A stretch of 64,000 nucleotides of DNA from Pedobacter sp. Hv1 (GCF_001412215.1 NZ_LLWP01000004.1:1-64000), one strand, 5' to 3'. Positions 1 to 9,130 are shown, counted from the stretch's first letter. Program-made: numbers and translations. The notes: generated by a model from the sequence alone, not told the origin.

Positions 1-3000
1 ACAGCAACAGATACCGATACACAGAATAGTGTTGCAGATCTACAAATCACCAATACCGATGGTAAAATTCAATATATTCCTGGTACCACAAATACTTATA
101 CTATTGTAGCAAGTAATGTAGGCCCAAGTGATGTAACTGGAGCAAGGGTTACCAATACACTTCCAGCGGGAGTTACTGGTACATGGACTGCAGTTTATAG
201 TGGTGCAGCAACTGGTACTGCTAATGGTACTGGTAGTATTTCTGAATTGGTAAATATGCCAAGCGGAACAACCGTTACTTATACTTATGTAGTAAGTGTA
301 CCAAGTAGCTATACAGGTAATTTTGTAAATACAGCTACTATTGCAGCTCCTGTTGGTGTAACCGATCCAACACCAGCAAATAATACAGCAACAGATACCG
401 ATACGCAGAATAGTACTGCCGATCTTAAAATTACAAATACAGATAATAAAGTTCCTTATGTGCCAGGTACTACCAATACTTATACGATGGTGGTTACCAA
501 TGATGGACCAAGTGATGTAATTGGTGCAACAGTGGCCAATACATTACCAGCAGGCGTAACTGGTACATGGACGGTAGTTTATACTGGTGGAGGTACTGGT
601 AATGCCAATGGTAGTAATAGTATTGCAGAAACAGTTAATTTGCCAAGTGGAGCTACAGCAACCTATACCTTTGTTGTAAACGTACCAAGTAGCTATACGG
701 GTAACTTTGTAAATACTGGAACAGTTACAGCACCAGCTTATGTAACCGATCCAACGCCTGCAAATAATACAGCAACAGATACCGATACACAAAACAGTAT
801 TGCCGATCTGAGGATCACCAATACCGATGGAAAACTGCAATATGTACCAGGTACCACAAATACCTATACCGTAGTTGTAGATAATGTTGGGCCAAGTGAT
901 GCAGTTGGAGCAACTGTTGTAAATGCACTTCCAGTAGGTATTTCTACCAGTAGTTGGACAGCAGTATATACTGGTGGAGCAACTGGTACAGCTAATGGAA
1001 CAGGTGGTATCAATGAAACGGTAAACATACCAATAGGTGGTAAAATTACTTATACCGTGGTGATGACCATTCCATCAGGCCGCACTGGCGATATGATCAG
1101 TATTGCAACAGTTGCAACCCCTGTAGGAATAACCGACCCAACCCCAGCAAATAACTCTGCTACAGATACAGATACCCAAAATAGCATCAGCGATCTTAGG
1201 GTAACAAAAATTGTTGATAACATGACACCAGATGCTGGATCAACAGTTAACTTTAAAATCACTGTGGTTAATGATGGACCAAGTGATGCCACTGGTGTTA
1301 AAGTTACAGACTTGTTGAAAGCGGGTTATACGTTTGTAAGCGCAACCCCATCGGTTGGTACTTACAATAACCTTACAGGCCTTTGGACAATAGGTAACCT
1401 CATTTATAACCAAAGTGTTGAATTGGCTATACGAGCTAAAGTTGTACCAGATGCATTAGCAGCTAATTATGTAAATACAGCGACTGTTACTGGCGATCAA
1501 CCAGATCCTACACCTGCTAATAATACTTCAACAATTACACCTGTACCAAGACAAGTAGTTGATCTAGCAATTACCAAAATTGTAGATAACCAAACACCTG
1601 ATGCGGGTAGCGAAGTTACATTTACCTTAAAAGTTGTAAATAATGGACCAAGTAGGGCTTCTAATGTAATGATGAATGACTTACTTAAAGCTGGCTATAC
1701 TTTTGTAAACGCTAATCCTTCAAGAGGCGTATATAATGTTGCTACAGGGATATGGCAGTTAGGTTTCTTAGAGGCTAATGAAGAAGTAACTATTGCTATC
1801 AAAGTAAAAGTTAATCCAGATTTGGCTGCAACTGAATATGTAAACACTGCCGTAGTATTTGGAGATCAATTTGAACATGTAACGGGTAACAACACAGCTA
1901 CAGTTACTCCTGTGCCTGTTCCAGTTGCAGATCTTCAAATTACAAAAACAGCGTCAAGTAATACACCTTCTATCAATACCAATGTTGTATTTACTTTAAC
2001 AGCAACTAATAAAGGCCCAAGTAATGCTACTGGAGTTAGTGTGAAAGACCTGTTAAAAGCCGGATATACATTTGTAAGTGCAACTGCATCAACAGGTACT
2101 TATAACAATACAACTGGTACTTGGACAATTGGTAATTTGGCCAGTGGTGCTTCTGTTACCTTAAAAGTAACGGCATTGGTAAAAGCAACTGGTCCGTATG
2201 ACAATACAGCTACGGTTACTGGCACAGAAAAAGATCCAATACCGGGTAATAATACAGTAACTATTACACCAGTACCACAAGCAACCCCAGTTGCAGTTAA
2301 CGATGAAGTTAAGCTATGTGGTGGTGGCAGTGCTACAGTGATCGATATCTTAGCAAACGATCTTAAATCAATTGCTGATCTTGATCCTTCAAGTGTAGTG
2401 ATCACTAAACAACCATCAAATGGTAGAATTACGGTAGATCCAGTAACAGGAAAAGTAACTTATACCCCTAATAACGGATATATTGGCAATGATGATTTTA
2501 GTTATACCGTAAAAGATAAAAACGGCGGTACTTCTAATGTTGCTAATGTGAAAATTGCCATTAATCAACCAATTATTGCGGTTAATGATAATGCAACTAC
2601 TAATCCAAATACAGCGGTTACCTTAGATATTTTAGCTAATGATATCAAAGGATCTGCAGACATTGTACCTAGTTCTGTTATCATAACACAACAGCCAAGC
2701 AATGGAACTTTAGCAATCGATCCGGTAACTGGTAAAGTAACGTATACACCAAATGTAGGGTTCTTCGGAACAGACAGCTTCAAGTATACTGTAAAAGATG
2801 CCAATGGATGTGTTTCTAATGTAGCCACAGTAGAAATCAAACTTAACGATCTGCCTAAAATTGGCTTAGCTAAGTCTGTAATGGCTGTTCAAAAACAACA
2901 AAATGGATCATACAATATTACGTATCACTTTGTTGTAGGTAATTATGGTACAGCAGTACTGAATAATGTAAGCATTAAAGACGACTTAAGACAAACCTTT

Positions 3001-3594
3001 AAAGGCGATGTATTTAGTGTGAAAAGCATTACTTCGTTAGGTGCCCTAAAAATTAACCCTCAGTACAACGGTAGTTCTAATACAGAAATGCTGTTGGCAG
3101 GAAATACTCTTGCTGTTGGAGAAGTTCAGCATATTGAAATGGTAGTTAACATTACCTTAAGTAACAATAAAGGCACTTATAACAATTCGGCAACTGCAGA
3201 GGGTACTTCACCTAGTGGATTAAAATCAACAGATATATCAACAGATGGCCTGAAACCTGATCCAACAATACCAGGAGATGTAACACCATCTATTCCAACA
3301 CCAGTAGACCTGACCAAACCTGGAGAGTTTATACCAGAAGGATTCTCACCAAATCAGGACGGAACGAATGACACATTTGTAATTAGAAACACCGGTAATA
3401 AACGTATTTCATTAGAAATTTTCAACCGTTGGGCAAATAGAGTGTACAGAAGTACCGATTATAAAAATGATTGGGCCGGACAAAGTAATGAAGGAGTTCG
3501 TGTAGGTAACGATTTACCTGAAGGAACATATTTCTACATTATAATAATTGATGGAAAAGATAAATATGTAGGTTCTATTACATTAAAACGATAA
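1..3594 (+). CDS. DUF11/Ig-like repeat surface protein with CHU_C (type IX secretion type B) C-terminus, 5'-truncated by window
   Basis: The frame is open from base 1, so the true start lies upstream; 1197 codons are visible. Three near-identical DUF11 units (about residues 9-393) carry the motifs GPSD, TGTW and DPTPANN. Three more divergent DUF11 units with LLKAGYTFV follow (about 394-760). Next come two Ig/cadherin-like units with VTYTPN and DxFxYTVKD (about 765-955), another DUF11-like unit, and a C-terminal CHU_C domain beginning near residue 1111 (IPEGFSPNQDGTND). CHU_C marks cargo of the type IX secretion system, so the protein is probably exported and attached or released at the cell surface as an adhesin or matrix protein. 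The PorP/SprF gene starts 2 bases after the stop, the usual arrangement for these adhesins. Cargo status is inferred from family knowledge. Confidence 0.9.
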   Translation, partial: TATDTDTQNSVADLQITNTDGKIQYIPGTTNTYTIVASNVGPSDVTGARVTNTLPAGVTGTWTAVYSGAATGTANGTGSISELVNMPSGTTVTYTYVVSVPSSYTGNFVNTATIAAPVGVTDPTPANNTATDTDTQNSTADLKITNTDNKVPYVPGTTNTYTMVVTNDGPSDVIGATVANTLPAGVTGTWTVVYTGGGTGNANGSNSIAETVNLPSGATATYTFVVNVPSSYTGNFVNTGTVTAPAYVTDPTPANNTATDTDTQNSIADLRITNTDGKLQYVPGTTNTYTVVVDNVGPSDAVGATVVNALPVGISTSSWTAVYTGGATGTANGTGGINETVNIPIGGKITYTVVMTIPSGRTGDMISIATVATPVGITDPTPANNSATDTDTQNSISDLRVTKIVDNMTPDAGSTVNFKITVVNDGPSDATGVKVTDLLKAGYTFVSATPSVGTYNNLTGLWTIGNLIYNQSVELAIRAKVVPDALAANYVNTATVTGDQPDPTPANNTSTITPVPRQVVDLAITKIVDNQTPDAGSEVTFTLKVVNNGPSRASNVMMNDLLKAGYTFVNANPSRGVYNVATGIWQLGFLEANEEVTIAIKVKVNPDLAATEYVNTAVVFGDQFEHVTGNNTATVTPVPVPVADLQITKTASSNTPSINTNVVFTLTATNKGPSNATGVSVKDLLKAGYTFVSATASTGTYNNTTGTWTIGNLASGASVTLKVTALVKATGPYDNTATVTGTEKDPIPGNNTVTITPVPQATPVAVNDEVKLCGGGSATVIDILANDLKSIADLDPSSVVITKQPSNGRITVDPVTGKVTYTPNNGYIGNDDFSYTVKDKNGGTSNVANVKIAINQPIIAVNDNATTNPNTAVTLDILANDIKGSADIVPSSVIITQQPSNGTLAIDPVTGKVTYTPNVGFFGTDSFKYTVKDANGCVSNVATVEIKLNDLPKIGLAKSVMAVQKQQNGSYNITYHFVVGNYGTAVLNNVSIKDDLRQTFKGDVFSVKSITSLGALKINPQYNGSSNTEMLLAGNTLAVGEVQHIEMVVNITLSNNKGTYNNSATAEGTSPSGLKSTDISTDGLKPDPTIPGDVTPSIPTPVDLTKPGEFIPEGFSPNQDGTNDTFVIRNTGNKRISLEIFNRWANRVYRSTDYKNDWAGQSNEGVRVGNDLPEGTYFYIIIIDGKDKYVGSITLKR
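26..1180 (+). repeat. Three tandem DUF11-coding DNA repeats of about 382-387 bp
   Basis: Units begin near 26, 408 and 793 and end near 1180. Each starts with a segment encoding NSxADL followed by ITNTD, and each ends with the DPTPANNTATDTDTQN segment. Nucleotide similarity between neighbours is high, more than protein selection alone needs, which suggests recent duplication or gene conversion. The array probably continues upstream of the window. Confidence 0.8.
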
Positions 3595-3596
3595 TT

Positions 3597-4526
3597 ATGA
3601 AAAAATATATAACATTAGCATTATTGTTGATATCAGCTTCTGCAAGCAAATTACATGCACAGCAAGAAGCAATGTACTCACAGTACATGTTCAATACGCT
3701 AGCTATTAACCCAGCCTACGCAGGGAGTAGAAATGTAACTTCGGCAACCGCTTTATACCGTAACCAATGGGTGGGTATAAACGGTGCGCCAGAAACCGTT
3801 ACCTTTTCTATCGATGCTCCATTAAATAGTAAAAAAGTAGGCTTAGGGCTACAAGTATTTAATGATAAGATTGGTATTACCAAAACTACTGGCGCATTTG
3901 CAAGTTATGCCTATCGTATTCGCTTACAAAAGGGAACACTTGCATTTGGTTTACAAGCCGGAGCAAGTCAATACAGAGCAGATTTCCAGAATGTATCACT
4001 GAACCCTGATCCATCAAACGATGTTGCATTTAATCAGAATGTAAATAAGGTATTGGTTAACGTAGGAACCGGAATTTATTACAACACCGATCGTTTTTAT
4101 ATCGGATTGTCATCTCCGCAATTGCTCAATAACAAACTCACCAATTTTACAGTTGAGACCAGCAATGTATTTAATGGACAAGCGCTCCATTTGTTTTTTG
4201 CAACAGGTTATGTTTTCCCACTTTCTGATGTGTTTGCACTTAAACCTTCTGTATTGGTTAAAGGTGTAAAAGGAGCACCAATTGAAGCCGATCTAAATGC
4301 CACCTTATGGATTAAAGACGTATTTGCAATTGGGTTGCAATATCGTACAAAAGCAGATATCTCTGCAATGGTAGAGATCCAAGCCAGTCCGCAGATCCGC
4401 TTAGGTTATGCCTACGATAGAAGTTTAACCAAATTGGTACAATTCAATAATGGAAGCCACGAGATCATGTTACGCTATGAATTTGGTTTCGAAAAAGGAA
4501 AAATATTATCTCCTAGATACTTTTAA
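3597..4526 (+). CDS. PorP/SprF family type IX secretion system membrane protein
   Basis: 309 residues with a Sec signal peptide (hydrophobic residues 5-17, cleavage near LHAQQ). The mature N-terminus has the family hallmark MYSQYMFN...INPAYAGSR, followed by a beta-rich outer-membrane barrel ending in a terminal Phe. PorP/SprF proteins are inner-leaflet outer-membrane proteins paired with CHU_C cargo and needed for its secretion or attachment. The gene starts 2 bases after the adhesin gene and is followed after 11 bases by the OmpA gene, so the three are almost certainly one operon. This is an accessory PorP paralogue dedicated to the neighbouring cargo rather than the core PorP, judging from context. 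Confidence 0.9.
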   Translation: MKKYITLALLLISASASKLHAQQEAMYSQYMFNTLAINPAYAGSRNVTSATALYRNQWVGINGAPETVTFSIDAPLNSKKVGLGLQVFNDKIGITKTTGAFASYAYRIRLQKGTLAFGLQAGASQYRADFQNVSLNPDPSNDVAFNQNVNKVLVNVGTGIYYNTDRFYIGLSSPQLLNNKLTNFTVETSNVFNGQALHLFFATGYVFPLSDVFALKPSVLVKGVKGAPIEADLNATLWIKDVFAIGLQYRTKADISAMVEIQASPQIRLGYAYDRSLTKLVQFNNGSHEIMLRYEFGFEKGKILSPRYF

Positions 4527-4537
4527 TATTTTAAGAC

Positions 4538-6637
4538 ATGCAGATTAGAAAGAATTATTTAGCTGTTATGATTGGTTTGTTCCTGCTACCATTTACAATG
4601 CAGGCACAGCAGAAATCTAACATTGCTTCATTCATGAACAAGGCAACTAAGGAATATACTTCACTTAGATATGTATCAACCATACAAATACTAACACAGG
4701 CCTTAAAAAAAGATCCAGAGAATGTTGCGGCCAAAGAAATGTTGGCCAACAGTTATAGAAAGATCAAAGAGTATGATAATGCGGCAATTTGGTATGCACA
4801 ATTAAGTGTTGCCAAAGAATTAAAGCCAGAATGGGCATTGCAGTATGCTGAAGTGCTGGCCAACCAAAAAAAATATGCAGAATCGGAAAAATGGTATCAA
4901 AAATACCAAACATTGGTAGCAACAGATGCTAGAGCAGCAGCTTTTGTAAAAGCCTATCCATCTATTACTGCTTTGGCAAAAGATCAAGGTCAGTTTAAGA
5001 TCAACTACACAGACCTGAATACGGTCAATTCTGAATATGCTCCTGCTTTTTATAAAAATGGATTGATCTTTAGCAGTAACCGTAATCGTTTTGAAGTAAC
5101 AAGAACCATTTTTGGTTGGGATGAAACGCCTTTTACAGATCTATATGTTGTTGATCAATTAAGTGACATTAAGGCTGTAAATACAGATAGCTTGATTAAA
5201 GAAGTTCGTCGCGATTCTCTAAAATTAAAAAAGCTATATAAAGTTAATGACGACGATACCCGTCCAACAAGTAATGACAGTAAAGTTCTAGGTAATTTAA
5301 GTTTGCCTTACAAAGAAGATACCCTAGGTCAACTATTTGTGCTCAATCAAAAAGCGAAACTAATCGGGGGTAAGGTCAATACAAAATATCATGAAGGACC
5401 TGCAGTTGCACTACCTGATGGATCATTAATCTTTACCAGAAATAATGTAATCAATGGTAAAACCGCAAAAAGTAAAGAAGGGATCAATAAACTAAAGTTA
5501 TATACGGCAAGTGGTCCAACTTGGGACAATATTGAAGCTTTCCCTTTTAACAATGACGAATATTCTGTTGGTCACCCGGCAGTAAACAAACAAGGTACAG
5601 TACTTATTTTTGCATCAGATATGCCGGGAGGCTTTGGTGGAGTAGATCTCTATTACAGTAAAAGAAATAGCTTAACAGAAGCATGGACTAAGCCTGTAAA
5701 TATGGGTAAAGCTGTGAATACCGAAGGAGATGAAATGTTCCCGTCAATTAGTGCAGATAGTATCTTGTTTTTTGCGTCTACAGGTCATCCAGGTTTAGGA
5801 GGTTTAGATATTTTTCAGATTGGTTTAAAGGGCGAAACAGCACAAGGAGTGGCATTGAATTTAGGTGCACCAATTAACTCTTCAGTTGATGATTTTGGAT
5901 TGATTAGATCAGAAAATGGAAAGACTGGCTTTTTCACTTCAAACAGAAGAGGAAACGATGATATCTATAGTTTTGTAGGCGAGAAAAAAGTGATCGTTGA
6001 AAAACCAGTATTCGCTTTAGAAGGTTTGGTGCTAAACAAAGAAACAAATTTACCGATCAAAGAGGCAACGGTTATTTTAACAGAACCTAACCTTGGCCCA
6101 ATAAGTGTAAAAACTGATATGAATGGGGCATTTAAATTTAAGTTGGCAGAAAAATCTGATTATACCCTAACAGGTGAAAAAGCTGGTTTTATGAAAGCTA
6201 CTGATTACGTAAGCACAAATGGGCTTACAAAATCTGAAGTGCTGAAAAGAAACTTGTATATGAGCGAAATTGTAATTGGTAAGGCCATAAAAATCGAGAA
6301 TATATTCTATGACTTTGATAAATATAACATCAGACCAGATGCAGCAATAGAGTTAGATAAATTGGTAACTGTATTGAAAGAAAATCCAACAATATGGATT
6401 GAGTTAGGCTCTCATACAGACAGTAGAGGTAATGATTTATATAATTTAAAGTTATCTCAAAACCGTGCAAATTCTGCAGTTGAATACATTATCAGTAAAG
6501 GGATCGCAAAAGAGCGTATTACTGCTAAAGGTTATGGCGAAACTATGCTGGTTAACAAATGCGCAAATGGTGTTAAATGTACCGAAGAAGAGCATCAGTT
6601 GAACAGAAGAACAGAATTTAAAATCGTAAAACAATAA
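4538..6637 (+). CDS. OmpA-family protein with TPR, PD40 (WD40-like) and carboxypeptidase-regulatory-like domains (PorE-like)
   Basis: 699 residues. A signal peptide (residues 1-23, ending MQAQQ) is followed by TPR-like helices (about 26-140), PD40 beta-propeller segments (about 165-485, e.g. FSSNRNRF and FFTSNRRGNDDIYSF), a CarboxypepD_reg-like sandwich (about 500-575) and an OmpA C-terminal domain (about 585-699). The OmpA domain carries the peptidoglycan-binding signatures YDFDKYNIRPDA and SHTDSRG...SQNRA. Such proteins anchor the type IX apparatus or its cargo to peptidoglycan. It is last in the operon with the CHU_C adhesin and PorP/SprF, and a strong terminator follows 50 bases downstream. 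The domain order matches PorE-like proteins, but orthology with PorE is not established here. Confidence 0.9.
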   Translation: MQIRKNYLAVMIGLFLLPFTMQAQQKSNIASFMNKATKEYTSLRYVSTIQILTQALKKDPENVAAKEMLANSYRKIKEYDNAAIWYAQLSVAKELKPEWALQYAEVLANQKKYAESEKWYQKYQTLVATDARAAAFVKAYPSITALAKDQGQFKINYTDLNTVNSEYAPAFYKNGLIFSSNRNRFEVTRTIFGWDETPFTDLYVVDQLSDIKAVNTDSLIKEVRRDSLKLKKLYKVNDDDTRPTSNDSKVLGNLSLPYKEDTLGQLFVLNQKAKLIGGKVNTKYHEGPAVALPDGSLIFTRNNVINGKTAKSKEGINKLKLYTASGPTWDNIEAFPFNNDEYSVGHPAVNKQGTVLIFASDMPGGFGGVDLYYSKRNSLTEAWTKPVNMGKAVNTEGDEMFPSISADSILFFASTGHPGLGGLDIFQIGLKGETAQGVALNLGAPINSSVDDFGLIRSENGKTGFFTSNRRGNDDIYSFVGEKKVIVEKPVFALEGLVLNKETNLPIKEATVILTEPNLGPISVKTDMNGAFKFKLAEKSDYTLTGEKAGFMKATDYVSTNGLTKSEVLKRNLYMSEIVIGKAIKIENIFYDFDKYNIRPDAAIELDKLVTVLKENPTIWIELGSHTDSRGNDLYNLKLSQNRANSAVEYIISKGIAKERITAKGYGETMLVNKCANGVKCTEEEHQLNRRTEFKIVKQ

Positions 6638-6686
6638 AATTAGTTTAATACGAGGTCAATATCCCTATAATCATCCCGCAATGTAG

Positions 6687-6717
6687 AACCGCTTATTTTT
6701 GTAAGCGGTTTTTTTAT
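6687..6717 (+). terminator. Rho-independent terminator of the adhesin/PorP/OmpA operon
   Basis: Perfect 9-bp stem AACCGCTTA/TAAGCGGTT (6687-6695 with 6702-6710) with a T-rich loop and a following T run. Confidence 0.9.
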
Positions 6718-6752
6718 GCAAAAAGGAATTTTGTAAAAAGATGCAAAAAGGG

Positions 6753-6808
6753 TTTAGTCCTGAGAATCGACCGTTTTGTCCTGAGAATCGTGCCTTCTGT
6801 ATAAGAAA
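6753..6808 (+). promoter_or_regulatory. Array A: three half-sites at 21-bp spacing (LytTR-type operator candidate)
   Basis: Half-sites TTTA-GTCCTGAG, TTTT-GTCCTGAG and TTCT-GTATAAGA have their G at 6757, 6778 and 6799, exactly 21 bp apart. The first two share the 13-mer GTCCTGAGAATCG. LytTR regulators typically bind direct repeats about 21-22 bp apart (established for the family); assignment to the LytTR gene at 8168 is inference. Confidence 0.6.
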
Positions 6809-7061
6809 TTATAAAAAACACCTTACATTTTGCATCTTTCACTCGGTTATTAATATTTGAGCGTTTGTAGACCCGTTTTCTCTTCCCTGTCTTCTGTGGA
6901 CAGGGAAAGACAACGGATTAAAGAAATACAAACAAATAACCATCTCTCATACCTTTCCTATACCTTTTCATGTTGATATGTTTACTGGCTGCATAGCTAG
7001 GCAAGGCTGATGCTGTTTCAGGATCTTATCAAAACATCTTCCGTTTAAAAAATTGAAAAGG

Positions 7062-7149
7062 TTTAGTCCTGAGAATCGGGCCTTTCGTCCCGGATCTGAG
7101 GGGTTCTGTATAAATAATTAGGTGCCTTTTAGAGATGGAACTACCTTGA
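7062..7149 (+). promoter_or_regulatory. Array B plus -7 element: promoter of the AraC gene
   Basis: Half-sites GTCCTGAG (7066), GTCCCGGA (7087) and GTATAAAT (7108) are 21 bp apart, and the module is clearly related to array A. TACCTTGA (7142-7149), a partial match to TAnnTTTG, begins 34 bp after the third half-site, the same offset found at five other arrays. The AraC start codon follows at 7171. Confidence 0.65.
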
Positions 7150-7170
7150 ACCGTTCTAATTGCTGTAATT

Positions 7171-7953
7171 ATGATACAAATTAATAAAATAACAAGAAAA
7201 CAGTTCGTAAACGAAGAGATCATTTGTACTTATCCCTTACGCATATTTGTATTGGAAAAAGGTTTTGGTGTAGTTAAAATTGATGATCAAGAATTGGATT
7301 TTTTAGCTGGCAGAGTTTATTTCATTCCAAAAAATGCAGCTTTACATATAGAAGGTTTCATATCATCGGCTTATGTTATTTCTATTGATCAATTGTTATA
7401 TCAAACCTTTACTTTACAAAGTCACTTTAACCCCCAAATTAATCTTTTTAATCAGATGGGTAATATGTTCGATTTGGGTTGGGGTAGTTTGGAAAACGTT
7501 TTTCCTACAATTAAACAATTAGAGGCCGAATTAGATAATGGAGCCGATTTTGAACAGCTTACGCAATTGTTTTCATTACTCTTAATAGACTCTAATCCAT
7601 ATCCATATCATCATTTGGTAAATGAGCAATATTCTTTTAAAGAGGCAATTATGCAAAAATTAACACACCTTATTGAAGATAATTTTAGAGCACAGCGTAC
7701 CGGAGATTTTTATGCAAAAGAAATGGGCTTGTCTTCAAAAGACTTGAATCTAATTTGCAAAAGAACAACAGGTAAATTGGTTGTCGATTTAATAATGGAA
7801 AGACTGATGCATGAAGCGGAATATCTACTGTTAAATACACAAAAACCAGTTAAATCTATTGCAAATACACTTGGCTTTTTCGAATCATGGGATTTTGCGA
7901 TCTATTTTGAGAAACTTCGAGGCAAAACACCATTTGCTTACCGAACCAAATAA
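7171..7953 (+). CDS. AraC-family transcriptional regulator
   Basis: 260 residues. The N-terminal part (about 20-95) resembles a cupin-type sensing domain (RIFVLEKGFG, RVYFIPKNAALH). The C-terminal 95 residues form the double helix-turn-helix of the AraC family: AKEMGLSSKDLNLICKRTTG for the first HTH, then VKSIANTLGFFESWDFAIYF and a GKTPFAYR ending for the second. Its promoter carries array B, so it is probably controlled by a LytTR regulator, and it sits next to the LytTR response regulator, the peptide and the LanB gene. It may relay the signal to further genes. The ligand is unknown. Confidence 0.85.
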   Translation: MIQINKITRKQFVNEEIICTYPLRIFVLEKGFGVVKIDDQELDFLAGRVYFIPKNAALHIEGFISSAYVISIDQLLYQTFTLQSHFNPQINLFNQMGNMFDLGWGSLENVFPTIKQLEAELDNGADFEQLTQLFSLLLIDSNPYPYHHLVNEQYSFKEAIMQKLTHLIEDNFRAQRTGDFYAKEMGLSSKDLNLICKRTTGKLVVDLIMERLMHEAEYLLLNTQKPVKSIANTLGFFESWDFAIYFEKLRGKTPFAYRTK

Positions 7954-7979
7954 CAATATTTTCTACCTACCTATGTAAA

Positions 7980-8012
7980 ATGGTCATTCTTTAATGAATG
8001 GCTATTTTTTTG
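7980..8012 (+). terminator. Rho-independent terminator after the AraC gene
   Basis: A 10-bp stem with two G-T wobbles (7980-7989 with 7996-8005) is followed by seven T. Confidence 0.8.
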
Positions 8013-8051
8013 CCTTAATTTTTTCATATTCAGCCTGTTTTTGAAAAATGG

Positions 8052-8105
8052 ATTTATACGAAACCGTTCATTTTCGATACGAAAAGCTCAAATCTCAGGA
8101 CTAAA
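8052..8105. promoter_or_regulatory. Array C: three 21-bp-spaced half-sites upstream of the LytTR response regulator
   Basis: Read on the minus strand the half-sites are TTTA-GTCCTGAG, TTTC-GTATCGAA and TTTC-GTATAAAT, starting at 8101, 8080 and 8059. The first matches arrays A and B. Because GTAT/ATAC half-sites are nearly self-complementary, the array can also be read on the plus strand toward the LytTR gene at 8168; there a TA dinucleotide lies 35 rather than 34 bp after the last half-site and the -7 match is poor. Autoregulation is plausible, but the orientation is uncertain. Confidence 0.55.
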
Positions 8106-8167
8106 GTTCAATTTATTTTGAAAAATATTGGCTAATACCCTATATTTATTCAATTCCTAAATTTGAT

Positions 8168-8914
8168 ATGTATAGATGCGTAGTAATTGATGATGAAGCT
8201 CATGCGATTGAGGGTATAAAAAAATATATCGACAATGTTCCTGAATTAAAATTGGTAGCCACTTATACCGATCCTCTAATCGCATTAAAGGAAATTGGCG
8301 CAATAGGAACAATTGACCTTATATTTTTAGATGTTGATATGCCTAAAATTACAGGTATTGAATTGGCAAAGGAAATTAGAGGACAAACAAAAAAGCTAGT
8401 TTTTACCACTGCACATACCAAGTATGCTTACGATGCCTTTAAAGCAGATGCTGACGATTATTTGCTAAAACCATACTCGTTAGGGCAGTTTTTGATTTGT
8501 ATCAATAAACTGTTTCCAAAACATGAGCAGCGCCAAACTGAAGAAAAACCCAAAGACAATAAAGCCGATTTTTTCTTTGTAAAAAGTAGAGAAGAAAGCC
8601 CTAAACTTGTTAAAATTAGCTATTCTGACATTTTAATGGTCGAAAGCAAACGAAATTATGTGTTGATCTATACCAAATATAAACAAGTTTTAACCTACAT
8701 GTCTTTAACTGAAATAGCCAACATATTACAAGAGCATTCTGATTTTATTCAGTTGCAAAGAGGGTTTATCATTAAAAAAGAGGCAATAGAATCTGTAGAT
8801 GGCCATAGTGTTAAAATTATCAATGGTATTGAATTAATTGTTGGCGACAATTACAGAAAAGAATTTGCCGTATTTATTGCAGAGAAATGGTTAAGAACAG
8901 GGAAAACCAATTGA
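8168..8914 (+). CDS. LytTR-family response regulator (REC-LytTR)
   Basis: 248 residues. The REC domain (1-120) has the acidic pair VIDDE, phosphoacceptor Asp55 in FLDVDMP, Thr in FTTAHT and Lys in LLKPYS. The LytTR DNA-binding domain (about 140-245) has KISYSDILMVESKRNYVLIYT and FIQLQRGFIIKK. LytTR proteins bind direct repeats on one face of the helix. It is presumably the partner of the LytS-type kinase at 9226, whose gene is separated from it only by the oppositely oriented peptide gene. The 21-bp-periodic arrays A-D around it are the obvious candidate targets (inference). Confidence 0.9.
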   Translation: MYRCVVIDDEAHAIEGIKKYIDNVPELKLVATYTDPLIALKEIGAIGTIDLIFLDVDMPKITGIELAKEIRGQTKKLVFTTAHTKYAYDAFKADADDYLLKPYSLGQFLICINKLFPKHEQRQTEEKPKDNKADFFFVKSREESPKLVKISYSDILMVESKRNYVLIYTKYKQVLTYMSLTEIANILQEHSDFIQLQRGFIIKKEAIESVDGHSVKIINGIELIVGDNYRKEFAVFIAEKWLRTGKTN

Positions 8915-8925
8915 TTCTCCCTGTT
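8896..8925. terminator. Bidirectional hairpin between the LytTR gene and the peptide gene
   Basis: Stem AACAGGGA/TCCCTGTT (8896-8903 with 8918-8925) overlaps the last codons of the plus-strand LytTR gene and lies 14 bases past the stop of the minus-strand peptide gene, so it could end both convergent transcripts. There is no long T tract. Confidence 0.5.
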
Positions 8926-8938
8926 AATGGAATAAATA

Positions 8939-9112
8939 TTATTTTCCAGTGATGCCAGATGTCCCTAAAATAATTGTTAACATACCAGACGAATTTGAAG
9001 TTGTCACCGTCATGTTTGTGGTTGGCTCTGTCGGTGCATCGTTGTTTTGTACACTGTTTTGTTGATAAATGAAAAGTGTGTTTTGGTTGATTTTGAATGT
9101 TTTGCGTTTCAT
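8939..9112 (-). CDS. Short Ser/Thr-rich, Cys-free peptide; candidate LanB substrate (RiPP precursor)
   Basis: 57 residues, ATG at 9112-9110, TAA at 8941-8939. The basic N-terminus MKRKTFKINQNTLFIY resembles the Lys-rich leaders of Bacteroidota class I lanthipeptides. Residues 28-57 hold 13 Ser/Thr in 30 positions (e.g. TTNMTVTTSNSSG), but the whole peptide has no Cys. It lies between the LytTR regulator and its kinase, and 1.2 kb from a LanB dehydratase encoded on the same strand. A dedicated promoter precedes it: array D and TAAGTTTC at 9138-9131, 34 bp after the last half-site. Codon periodicity is too short to test. I infer that it is a precursor whose Ser/Thr are dehydrated. With no Cys and no LanC nearby, lanthionine rings could not form within the peptide. 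Confidence 0.7.
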   Translation of the reverse strand: MKRKTFKINQNTLFIYQQNSVQNNDAPTEPTTNMTVTTSNSSGMLTIILGTSGITGK

Positions 9113-9130
9113 AATGTTTTAATTTTTTAT

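Larger units (their letters stand above)
6638..7170. other. 533-bp intergenic region with two 21-bp-periodic arrays and a hairpin
   Basis: After the operon terminator this region holds array A (6753-6808) and array B (7062-7117), two copies of one module about 310 bp apart. Between them is a perfect 9-bp hairpin (6883-6891 with 6899-6907). No coding region longer than about 12 codons was found between the arrays on either strand. The space between A and B could give a short non-coding transcript from array A, which has a TA-N3-TTTG match at 6824-6832, but that is speculative. Confidence 0.6.

Noticed and set aside
544-840. Antisense open frame in the DUF11 repeats
   Set aside because: It is a Cys/Ile-rich by-product of the repetitive coding strand; other antisense frames in this gene repeat the same pattern.
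1-1200. CRISPR-like repeat array
   Set aside because: Repeat units are long, in-frame and coding, with no short direct repeats separated by unique spacers.
7971-8027. 18-codon minus-strand ORF downstream of array C as a tiny peptide
   Set aside because: It lies across the AraC terminator, lacks a -7 element at the usual offset and is explained by the hairpin sequence.
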